A stretch of 30,368 nt of DNA, taken from positions 1-30,368 of the IMG/VR virus record IMGVR_UViG_3300027763_000171, one strand, 5' to 3'. The translations under genes were made by a program, and so were the position numbers. Shown in pieces: positions 23,372 through 29,809 of the stretch. Origin of the DNA: a virus. The stretch's first letter is position 1. Every line of letters starts with the position of its first letter. The notes below the pieces were generated by a model. The model had not been told where the DNA came from and made no database searches. It saw nothing but the letters and a program-made list of their open reading frames with translations.

Positions 23372-23848
23372 ATGACACGTTCTGACTCTATTGCCGGACT
23401 TGCGGCTGCGCTTTCTAAGGCGCAAGCAGCAATGGGTGCAGCCAAGAAGGACAGCACTAACCCGCACTTCAAGTCACGTTATGCAGACCTAGCTTCCATC
23501 TGGGACGCATGCCGCGAGCCATTGACGAAAAACGGACTGGCCATCGTGCAACTGCCAGGGAAAGACGAGGCTGGCTATTACGTAGAGACAGTGCTGATTC
23601 ATGCTAGCGGTGAGTTCATCGGTGAGAAGCTGCACATCGTCCCAACCAAGGACGATCCGCAGGGACTCGGCAGCGCCATCACATACGCTCGACGCTACGG
23701 CCTTTCGGCTGTCGCTGGTATCGCACCAGATGACGATGATGGCGAGGCCGCTATGGGTCGCACTGACGTTCGTCGTGAACAGTCAGCGAGAGCGGTGGCG
23801 CAAGGTAAGCCACAGCCAATCAGCAAGTCTTCACCGGAAGACTTCTAA
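23372..23848 (+). CDS. ERF-family single-strand annealing protein
   Basis: 158 aa. The ERF signature is plain: NPHFKSRYADLASIW at about residues 30-44, and LGSAITYARRYGLSAVAGIAPDDDDG at about 98-123 (shown here by its ends and centre). ERF proteins bind ssDNA and pair complementary strands during phage recombination and genome circularisation. The C-terminus is a short variable tail. It is preceded by an SSB-like gene and followed by a hairpin terminator and then a RusA-like sequence. Confidence 0.92.
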   Translation: MTRSDSIAGLAAALSKAQAAMGAAKKDSTNPHFKSRYADLASIWDACREPLTKNGLAIVQLPGKDEAGYYVETVLIHASGEFIGEKLHIVPTKDDPQGLGSAITYARRYGLSAVAGIAPDDDDGEAAMGRTDVRREQSARAVAQGKPQPISKSSPEDF

Positions 23849-23865
23849 CCCAAATCAACTCCGAC

Positions 23866-23894
23866 GCCGAGCGGAAGAATCTCGGCACCTTTTT
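23866..23894 (+). terminator. Probable weak rho-independent terminator after ERF
   Basis: GCCGAG (23866-23871) pairs perfectly with CTCGGC (23881-23886) around a nine-base loop, followed by ACCTTTTT. The stem is only 6 bp, so partial attenuation of the genes downstream is more likely than complete stop. Confidence 0.5.
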
Positions 23895-23897
23895 CCA

Positions 23898-24308
23898 ATG
23901 ATCTGCAAAACCTTAATTAAACAAGGCTGGAAGGAATACCCTAACCAGTTCAAGAAATACTCTCGCTGCTTTTACAAGCAATTTGCGACACCTACCTCAT
24001 GCAGACTTAATGAAGGGAAAGCTGGAATCCAAATAGAAATTGCAGTCTTAGAATGGCAGGGTACAGAAAGCTGCGAACTAGAATTAGGCGGCGAGCTTGC
24101 GGATGGAACGTGGATGCGACTGCACAACCACCAACTACCAAGTGACATTGATGCCGTGCTGGCATTGATCCCAAGGATGATCATGGTCTGGGAAGCATCA
24201 AACAAAGGAGTGCTGGAACTGATGGTCGAGCGAGGAACAAAGGCGTGGAAGGATGTGCCAGATGCTAGCGCATGGGTCGAAGAGCATAGAGGCAACGACG
24301 CGGCATGA
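23898..24308 (+). CDS. Early protein of unknown function
   Basis: 136 aa from the ATG at 23898; the same frame is open further upstream but overlaps the ERF gene there. Mixed alpha/beta with IQIEIAVLEWQG and a paired strand CELELGGELADGTWMRLH, then a helix with LALIPRMIMVWEA. A recombination-cluster role is suggested by position. Its stop overlaps the following start as ATGA. Confidence 0.58.
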   Translation: MICKTLIKQGWKEYPNQFKKYSRCFYKQFATPTSCRLNEGKAGIQIEIAVLEWQGTESCELELGGELADGTWMRLHNHQLPSDIDAVLALIPRMIMVWEASNKGVLELMVERGTKAWKDVPDASAWVEEHRGNDAA

Positions 24309-24679
24309 GCCCAATAGAAATGACCGACGCTATGCGGCGCTGCATGCACCGCGAGCCAACCCTTAAAAAACCAAATGCTAACCATAACACTAACGATACC
24401 GGGAAAACTCCCATCGCTCAACGCACTGCTAGCGATGCAACATTGGTCGAGGCACAAGTTCAAAGCGGAACTGGCGACCGTATTCTCATCCGCATTGAGA
24501 GCGTCAGAAAACGACTCCTGGATGAGGACAACCTTGTTTCCAAATATCACACAGACCTTTGCCGATACTCTGGACTCATACCTTCGGACGCGCCGGGATT
24601 CTGCAAAATTGAAACAAGCCAACGCAAAGCCGAGAAAGGCGAAGAGGAGAGGACGGAGATAACCATTAGTTACCCGTGA
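24305..24679 (+). CDS. Reading frame carrying the RusA-like C-terminal half
   Basis: 124 aa. The start overlaps the previous stop as ATGA. The first 55 residues look unlike any protein domain, but residues 63-124 match the catalytic half of RusA-type Holliday junction resolvases: RIESVRKRLLDEDNL with the acidic DED, then YSGLIPSDAP and a final strand ERTEITISY. The matching N-terminal half lies in the overlapping frame from 24375. Translation of this frame as it stands would lack the usual N-terminal part. Confidence 0.45.
   Translation: MSPIEMTDAMRRCMHREPTLKKPNANHNTNDTGKTPIAQRTASDATLVEAQVQSGTGDRILIRIESVRKRLLDEDNLVSKYHTDLCRYSGLIPSDAPGFCKIETSQRKAEKGEEERTEITISYP
24375..24679 (+). pseudogene. 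RusA-like Holliday junction resolvase, split by a frameshift
   Basis: From the ATG at 24375 the frame gives a RusA-like N-terminus (LTIPGKLPSLNALLAMQHW, then KFKAEL). The homologous continuation RLLDEDNL with the catalytic acids lies one frame back, up to 24679. A -1 change (net loss of two or gain of one base) between about 24465 and 24490 would join them. A short linker suggests that a few codons were also lost. RusA resolves branched recombination intermediates, fitting the ERF neighbourhood. Either a genuine inactivation or a sequencing error. No slippery heptamer lies in the required interval. Confidence 0.6.
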
Positions 24680-24717
24680 AAACACTTACAAACCCTACAA
24701 CTTAAACAGAAACAGTT

Positions 24718-24930
24718 ATGACCGAAGACAACGAAAGATACTGGGCAGACCAAGCTGATAAAACCAGAGGCGAGGCCGAACCAAAGCGCAGGGCGTATCG
24801 CTGCCGCGACCGGATGTGCGGAGGCGAAGACTGCGCGACTTGTCACGGCGAGTCAGCAGCACGGGACTTTATTAGCCAAGAAGAACAATGGGCACAAGAC
24901 TTTATGAGCCAAGAACAAGAAAAAGAATAA
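24718..24930 (+). CDS. Cys-rich small protein
   Basis: 70 aa. A cluster YRCRDRMCGGEDCATCHG at about residues 27-44 has four Cys and one His and looks like a compact zinc-binding knuckle also seen in other phage small proteins. The end contains two similar copies of the segment DF(I/M)SQE. The 38 bases before it show no signal. The stop overlaps the next start (TAATG). Confidence 0.6.
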   Translation: MTEDNERYWADQADKTRGEAEPKRRAYRCRDRMCGGEDCATCHGESAARDFISQEEQWAQDFMSQEQEKE

Positions 24931-25124
24931 TGAGCGCAACCTGCTATCAACACAGCGACGAAGAAGCGCCTTGGATGTGTGCTTGCACGCGCCGCACACT
25001 TGAATCGTCCCGCAGCATGGTCGAGACGCGCGACCGAATCATCGTAGACCTGCATCGCGAGATCCGTGAGCTAAAGGCGATGCTCAACGGCGTCCCTGAT
25101 CCGTCGTGGAATTATCGCGTATGA
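24930..25124 (+). CDS. Small protein with Cys motif and coiled coil
   Basis: 64 aa from the ATG at 24930, chosen for the one-base overlap with the preceding stop. Residues 5-18 hold Cys and His (CYQH, then CAC), possibly zinc binding; residues 22-52 are a coiled coil. Function unknown. Overlaps the next tiny frame as ATGA. Confidence 0.52.
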   Translation: MSATCYQHSDEEAPWMCACTRRTLESSRSMVETRDRIIVDLHREIRELKAMLNGVPDPSWNYRV

Positions 25125-25195
25125 TGGAAAAAGAATCGCCAATGGAAAACTTTCGCTTGATATGCAAAGCGGTTCGCATATTTTCTAAATCGTAA
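25121..25195 (+). CDS. Possible tiny ORF (24 aa)
   Basis: Starts with an ATGA overlap and stops directly against the next ATG at 25196. It encodes a 24-residue basic, partly hydrophobic peptide. The junctions are the only evidence; it may be a coupling ORF rather than a functional protein. Confidence 0.3.
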   Translation: MMEKESPMENFRLICKAVRIFSKS

Positions 25196-25474
25196 ATGAA
25201 AAAATACTCCTTAGATTACATGGCTGATGACGCATCCTGCTCATACGGATGCCGTGGAATTGGATTCCAGATGATTGATGAGCTTCCTCCAGGTCGCAAG
25301 GCATGCTCAGAAGGAAGGGAGGCGTTCACCTTAACGGCTGACATCGTTCTTATGCGAGGCCACAAATCTGTAACCGTAAAAGCATCACTAGAAAAGCCAA
25401 TCACCGGATACACCATTATTTATCCACTAAGCGGAATCGACACGGAATTTGTTCACCCACTCGACAGAAAATGA
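25196..25474 (+). CDS. Small protein before the radical-SAM-like gene
   Basis: 92 aa. Short helix-strand pattern with several Cys (SCSYGC near residues 14-19, another at 37) and a C-terminal beta part. No family recognised. It overlaps the following Fe-S protein gene by ATGA, and base use turns AT-rich from here, so it probably belongs to the same acquired unit as the next two genes. Confidence 0.55.
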   Translation: MKKYSLDYMADDASCSYGCRGIGFQMIDELPPGRKACSEGREAFTLTADIVLMRGHKSVTVKASLEKPITGYTIIYPLSGIDTEFVHPLDRK

Positions 25475-26295
25475 GAAACTATAGAAATGTGCTAACAGTT
25501 GACATAAACGAGAAAGGAGTTCTTGACGTGGATACCGTGAAAGGCTGCACCGCAGGAATGGCAGCACGGCCTGGAACTGGATGCTACGGAGGATGCTACG
25601 CCGCAAAAATTGCTAAGTATCGAGGTATAGATTTTTCCAAGGCTGTAACAAGAACTATACATTCCAAAGCACAAGCTCGCGCAATAGAGCGCCAAGTTGC
25701 AGCGGCTCCGCAGGGATTTTTTCGCATAGGTGTAATGGGCGATCCTTGTCACGCATGGGAAGAAACCGTAAGCGTAATTGAGTGGCTTTCAGATTTTGCA
25801 CACCCGGTATTAATAACTAAGCATTGGAAAGTGGCGACGGACGACCAGCTAAAGCGAATGGCAGCGTGCGGAACGGCTCTAAACACTTCGCTTTCCGCGC
25901 TGGATACTCCACAGGAACTAAAGCACAGGAAGGCACAGTTTTTCCGATTTAAACTATTGGGCGGAAACAGCGTGGCGCGCATAGTCTCGTGCGATTTCAA
26001 CCCCGACAACGCCGAGGGAGTCAGGATGAAGGCCATTCAAGACGAGCTTTTTGAGCTTATGCCAACGCTTGACAACCCGTTGCGAGTTCCAAGAACGCAC
26101 CCAATGGTAGTTAGTGGAACGATATTGCTAACTGTAATAAAAGACCTTTCTTCAAAGCGAACCATATCGCTAGCAAATGCAAAAACCTACATTGGACACT
26201 GCGCAGGGTGTCCAGACGTTTGCGGAATACCAACTCAGCCAAAAAACCAACAATACAAACCCAAAAAACCAAGACAACTAATACTATGGAAATGA
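25471..26295 (+). CDS. Radical-SAM-like Fe-S protein (phage Gp37/Gp68-like relative)
   Basis: 274 aa. Near the N-terminus C26, C38 and C42 appear as KGC..., then GTGCYGGCYAAK, resembling the cysteine arrangement of phage Gp37/Gp68 (DUF5131)-type proteins rather than classical CxxxCxxC. RIGVMGDPCHAW and HPVLITKHWK look like successive barrel strands of a radical SAM fold. Near the end YIGHCAGCPDVCG gives C244, C247 and C251, a possible second cluster site. The substrate is unknown. It is coupled at the start by ATGA and overlaps the GNAT-methyltransferase gene at the end, so the two probably act together. More AT-rich than the head genes. Confidence 0.6.
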   Translation: MRNYRNVLTVDINEKGVLDVDTVKGCTAGMAARPGTGCYGGCYAAKIAKYRGIDFSKAVTRTIHSKAQARAIERQVAAAPQGFFRIGVMGDPCHAWEETVSVIEWLSDFAHPVLITKHWKVATDDQLKRMAACGTALNTSLSALDTPQELKHRKAQFFRFKLLGGNSVARIVSCDFNPDNAEGVRMKAIQDELFELMPTLDNPLRVPRTHPMVVSGTILLTVIKDLSSKRTISLANAKTYIGHCAGCPDVCGIPTQPKNQQYKPKKPRQLILWK

Positions 26296-27725
26296 CAATC
26301 GAACAACCCGCCGAAACGCTGCTTTTCAAATTGGAAGCAGAACCTACCAAAACCAGCAAAGCAATCGCCGAGTTTATCGCGCTTGAAAGCGTTATCGGAT
26401 CAGGATACGAAACAGACGTTGCCAAACTTGCTATTGAAGACGGAATCGCTATGCGCGCCGCTCGAAAGAATATGCAAATTCATTCTGCAATCGTCCTAAA
26501 GATAAACAGTGAGTTTGCTGGGTTTATGACCTTTCAGAAAAACCATGAGGTAAAGGAGTTTTGTCTTTTGCAATCCGTTATTGCTCCGGCTCATTATACT
26601 CCGGCACTTTATCGGGAAATGGTTGAGGCTGTGTTGGCGCAGAATACAGGTAATTACGTTGCGCTGATAACCACCGACCCGAAAAGCAAATTTGAAACAC
26701 CAGCATTATTCAAGAGCTTGGGCTTTGTGGACAATCTGCTAATGTCTGGGTTTCATTATATGGTCAAAGGTGATCTAAAAGATGCTCGCATGAAGATTCT
26801 AGCACACGTCACGATGACAAACGTGTGGAATACAGTTAAAGGTGATTGGCTAAGGCTAAAGCGAGAATGGAACGAAAAACTTAACGCGGTAGGCGAGGCC
26901 AAAGGAGTTACAAATCCTGGATACGCAACCCGAGACGGGTGTTGGCAGGGGGAAAACGGATACAGCAACGTGGTGAACACAAAGCGATACATTGACGCTG
27001 CTGGCGAGATCGTAACGACAACCAAGGCGCATAACGGGAACGCGAGCGTTCTTGATCCCGTAGCGTGCGAAGTTATTCTGCGGTTTTTCATGCCGACCGC
27101 AGGCCGGCGCGTATACAACCCTTTTGGAGGTGGAGTTCAATTTGGATTTGTTACAGGTAGCTACGGATACGAATACGTTGCCAGCGAAATCAGACAAAAT
27201 CAATGTGACGCTAACAACAAGCTCACCGAAGACTTTGGAACGTGTAATTGGATTCAGAGCGACAGCTCGCAATACGAACCGGAAGGAAAGTTTGACTTAG
27301 TGTTCAGTTGCCCTCCCTACTACAAGGTAGAGGAGTATCTTGACTACGATGGGAAACCGCCCAAAGGAGAACTAAATAGCACTCCGACATATGAAGAGTT
27401 CCGGTCGCTTTTGTGGTCAGGATACGACAAAGCTATTGCAGCAATGAACGACAATACTTTCTTCGTGGTAATGACCGGAGACAGCAGAGACAAAAACGGC
27501 GCTTATTACTGCTCAGAAGCCGAGACAATCCTATTTTTCAAAGAGCGCGGGCTGTCCGTTTACAATCTAATTACCTATTTGGAATGCGAGTTTACGCGCC
27601 TTGCTCACGCAAAAACCACATTGAACTATCGCAAATTCCCGAAGCGTGAGCAAAAAATCATTGTTGCATACAAGGGGGATATTAAAGCGATACGGCAATC
27701 GTTTCCAGCAATCGGCAGGCTATAA
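26286..27725 (+). CDS. GNAT acyltransferase-DNA methyltransferase fusion
   Basis: 479 aa. Residues about 60-165 read as a GNAT-type N-acyltransferase (IVLKINSEFAGFMTF, then LLQSVIAPAHYTPALYREMV, later ALFKSLGFVDN). Residues 230-460 are an amino-methyltransferase: NPFGGG at 278-283 as the AdoMet motif and SCPPYY at 341-346 as the catalytic (S/D)PPY motif, with the target domain behind. Such enzymes methylate N6-adenine or N4-cytosine. The GNAT domain suggests a further acyl-type step on the base, as in phage Mu Mom, but this is inference. The ATG at 26286 has a CTATG context; 26292 gives an ATGA overlap and is equally plausible. Confidence 0.72.
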   Translation: MEMTIEQPAETLLFKLEAEPTKTSKAIAEFIALESVIGSGYETDVAKLAIEDGIAMRAARKNMQIHSAIVLKINSEFAGFMTFQKNHEVKEFCLLQSVIAPAHYTPALYREMVEAVLAQNTGNYVALITTDPKSKFETPALFKSLGFVDNLLMSGFHYMVKGDLKDARMKILAHVTMTNVWNTVKGDWLRLKREWNEKLNAVGEAKGVTNPGYATRDGCWQGENGYSNVVNTKRYIDAAGEIVTTTKAHNGNASVLDPVACEVILRFFMPTAGRRVYNPFGGGVQFGFVTGSYGYEYVASEIRQNQCDANNKLTEDFGTCNWIQSDSSQYEPEGKFDLVFSCPPYYKVEEYLDYDGKPPKGELNSTPTYEEFRSLLWSGYDKAIAAMNDNTFFVVMTGDSRDKNGAYYCSEAETILFFKERGLSVYNLITYLECEFTRLAHAKTTLNYRKFPKREQKIIVAYKGDIKAIRQSFPAIGRL

Positions 27726-27760
27726 AATTAAGTTTGATCAATTACCGCCTTAAGACATTT

Positions 27761-28069
27761 ATGAAAACACCAGAACAACTACACGCCCATCAAGCATCAC
27801 TCCCAGGGCTTCGCAGTTACTTCATCGTCTGGGAACGACCTCATGGCAGCTACACTTGGACGCAACTCGGCGACATGTTCACCGAGCGCGATAAGGCTAA
27901 CGAGTTCGCCAAGCTACGCGTTGACCACAAGGAGCGACCGATCTGCGACTGTGTAGTCAGCGAGTCGAAGATGGCTAGAATGCCAGAACCGGAAGGCAGC
28001 GAGCCGGTGGCGTTACTGGCCGAGGAGAAACATGGTTATCTGTATTTTGGAAGGGGACATGCCCGGTGA
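27761..28069 (+). CDS. Small early protein, unknown
   Basis: 102 aa from the ATG at 27761 (TTTATG context). A TTG at 27734 would add nine residues but has no support. Mixed alpha/beta: SYFIVWERPHGSYTWTQLGDMF, then a helix and a strand CDCVVSES. No family recognised. Its stop overlaps a GTG as GTGA. Confidence 0.52.
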   Translation: MKTPEQLHAHQASLPGLRSYFIVWERPHGSYTWTQLGDMFTERDKANEFAKLRVDHKERPICDCVVSESKMARMPEPEGSEPVALLAEEKHGYLYFGRGHAR

Positions 28070-28107
28070 AAATCTACAAGAACACACACAAGGAGGACGC
28101 ACAGTGA
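28066..28107 (+). CDS. Possible 13-codon mini-ORF
   Basis: GTG at 28066 overlaps the previous stop and TGA at 28105-28107 overlaps the next GTG start. It encodes MKIYKNTHKEDAQ and contains the AGGAGG ribosome site of the next gene (28091-28096). It may only serve to keep ribosomes on the message. Weak, but the double GTGA junction is exact. Confidence 0.28.
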   Translation: MKIYKNTHKEDAQ

Positions 28108-28445
28108 ACGCTAACTGCAAATGCGGGAAGATACTGAGACCGGGATACATTCGCTGCTGGATGTGCGAGCGAGACACCGCGCTTGAAACGGTAGAGCGCA
28201 ACGCAGGCGAGGACTTCAAAGAGCGAGCGATGGCTTTCGCCCTAGAATGGATGGCAGGCAAAGGCATCGTCTCTGGCGAGGACATCACCGACGCCTGCAA
28301 GGCAGCAGGCATAGTCCCACATGAGGATCGTGCCTTTGGGCCTGTCTACCTAGCTCTCGCAAGGCAGGGTGCCATTGTGCGCGTCGGCTATATGAGCAGG
28401 AGACGCGGCCACGGTGCGCCTGCGCCGGGATGGAGGCTCGCGTGA
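28104..28445 (+). CDS. Zinc-ribbon and winged-helix-like small protein
   Basis: 113 aa from the GTG at 28104, chosen because AGGAGG lies at 28091-28096, seven bases before it. Earlier in-frame starts at 28032 and 28059 are less well placed. Residues 4-20 hold CKCG and CWMC, a zinc ribbon. The C-terminal two thirds look like a small winged helix (SGEDITDACKAAGI, ending RRRGHGAPAPGW). Likely nucleic-acid binding. Stop overlaps the next GTG (GTGA). Confidence 0.62.
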   Translation: MNANCKCGKILRPGYIRCWMCERDTALETVERNAGEDFKERAMAFALEWMAGKGIVSGEDITDACKAAGIVPHEDRAFGPVYLALARQGAIVRVGYMSRRRGHGAPAPGWRLA

Positions 28446-28714
28446 AAACAGTTGCCAAGGAATCCTCGGTAGCTGCCGCCGAGCGTGCTACGCCGGAGAC
28501 GGATGCTGTTTGGGCGGACAAAAGCCGCAACATACTCACGCACTCCAAGAACCTTGAGTGCCAGCGGGATGAGGTAGTGGCCGAGCGTGACGCCGAGCAA
28601 GCCGCACGGAAGGCACTGGTTGAGGCACTGCTGATCTGCATCAGGTATGCTGATAGCAGCGCAGACACGGAGCAGGCTTATGCTGCTCTGGCACTCGCCG
28701 CAAAGCTGCCATGA
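28442..28714 (+). CDS. Small helical protein
   Basis: 90 aa from the GTG at 28442, which has GGAGG at 28432-28436 and a GTGA overlap with the previous stop; an ATG at 28430 would add four residues. The product is a long helix with heptad-like leucines in residues 35-75. Function unknown. Overlaps the next start as ATGA. Confidence 0.55.
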   Translation: MKTVAKESSVAAAERATPETDAVWADKSRNILTHSKNLECQRDEVVAERDAEQAARKALVEALLICIRYADSSADTEQAYAALALAAKLP

Positions 28715-28944
28715 GATACGACTCAGGAATTCGCGGAAGGACGGCGAAAGAGATGCTTCGCAATGTTTTGGAGCAGACGCGACCAATCCAAGGAACCAAA
28801 TCCAAAGCTCCTCAAGCAATAGGATTCAACACTCCATACAGTGAGTATTTTCTGGAGGATTTCACAAAGCGACTATTCACAGATGAAGAATTTGCAAAGC
28901 TCAAATCATGGAACGCAGAACCCCACGGAAAACTGCACCGTTAA
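28711..28944 (+). CDS. Small early protein, unknown
   Basis: 77 aa. Basic N-terminal helix, then a segment SEYFLEDFTKRLFTDEEFAKL typical of a short helical pair. ATGA coupling to the preceding gene. No family recognised. The gene ends inside the palindromic region that precedes the replication initiator. Confidence 0.55.
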   Translation: MRYDSGIRGRTAKEMLRNVLEQTRPIQGTKSKAPQAIGFNTPYSEYFLEDFTKRLFTDEEFAKLKSWNAEPHGKLHR

Positions 28945-28979
28945 ACTATTTGTAAAACAATCCTTTACAGTAAATTTAA
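28941..28979 (+). promoter_or_regulatory. Palindromic operator-like site before the replication genes
   Basis: TTAAA (28941-28945) and TTTAA (28975-28979), and TGTAAA (28951-28956) and TTTACA (28964-28969), are all symmetric about base 28960. The gap 28945-28987 is very AT-rich. A dimeric repressor site for the replication operon is a reasonable reading. TTTACA could also be a -35 box, but a matching -10 would run into the ATG at 28988. Confidence 0.45.
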
Positions 28980-28987
28980 CCTAGTAT

Positions 28988-29809
28988 ATGATTCCTTCTA
29001 TGTATGCCAAATTATTCAGCCGAATTGCTCAAAGCTCTCTGATGGAAGAGGATGTCGAGGTTCGATACTGCTTTATGATGCTGCTTGCTATCGCGGACTC
29101 AACAGGCGACGTGATCGGCACCGACATTGCGCTCGCTCGCACGGTCAACCTTCCGCTGGATACGTTCCGACGTTGCGTTGCGGAATTGATGGAGCCTGAC
29201 AAAGACTCAAACTCTCAGGTTTTCGAGGGCCGAAGGATCGTTTTGAGTGAAAACGGGCGAGGCTATCAAGTTGTAAATTACGTCACGTATAGGCAAATCA
29301 AGACGAATGACGAGAAGCGCGCATACATGCGGGAGTATATGCAGCGCAGGCGTAAAGTGCTGAAAATCAACGATGTAACCCCATGTAAAACTCTGTTAAC
29401 CGATGTAACACATGCAGAAGCAGAGGGAGAAGCAGAGGGAGATACAGAAACATACCAAACCAAAGCCCCGGCGAAGGCGGGCGGGATCGTCGATGGAAAA
29501 GGTTCAGACCGACTACCGACATCTGAGCAGGCCAAGCGAGTCGCCAAGATCATGCACCGCAGAATAGACACGGCGTGGGACAAGAAGGAGGTGGACGCAT
29601 ACGTGGCGATTGGCGTGATACCGGAGGATGACATGGCGATTCTCGAAAAATACTACGCATCAAACTGGCCGCCAAAAACCAGCGTCAACCACCTCCGTCA
29701 AAACCTCGTAACTCTGCTGAATAATTTCCAAGGCGAAATTGATCGCGCAAAGCACTTTTTCACAGCGGCTAAATTCATTTCCAAACCCAAGCCCAAAGCC
29801 TCAACATGA
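28988..29809 (+). CDS. Replication initiator / helicase-loader-like protein
   Basis: 273 aa. Residues 1-100 look like a winged-helix DNA-binding domain common in phage replisome organisers (FMMLLAIADSTGDVIG, the helix LARTVNLPLDTFRRCV, then YQVVNYVTYRQI). Next come a basic helix YMREYMQRRRK (about 113-123), an acidic AEAEGEAEG linker, and a C-terminal helical domain (about 175-250). It is followed with ATGA overlap by a DnaB-type helicase, so it probably loads that helicase at the phage origin. Start at 28988 or, in frame, 29000 (CTATG context). Confidence 0.65.
   Translation: MIPSMYAKLFSRIAQSSLMEEDVEVRYCFMMLLAIADSTGDVIGTDIALARTVNLPLDTFRRCVAELMEPDKDSNSQVFEGRRIVLSENGRGYQVVNYVTYRQIKTNDEKRAYMREYMQRRRKVLKINDVTPCKTLLTDVTHAEAEGEAEGDTETYQTKAPAKAGGIVDGKGSDRLPTSEQAKRVAKIMHRRIDTAWDKKEVDAYVAIGVIPEDDMAILEKYYASNWPPKTSVNHLRQNLVTLLNNFQGEIDRAKHFFTAAKFISKPKPKAST

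Noticed and set aside
24395-24405. GGGAAAA heptamer near the start of the RusA-like frame as a programmed slip site
   Set aside because: It lies before the RusA N-terminal motifs, which continue in the zero frame, so slipping there would not join the two halves.
27734-27741. TTGATCAA palindrome before the gene at 27761
   Set aside because: An isolated 8-bp palindrome is expected by chance and has no partner or promoter context.
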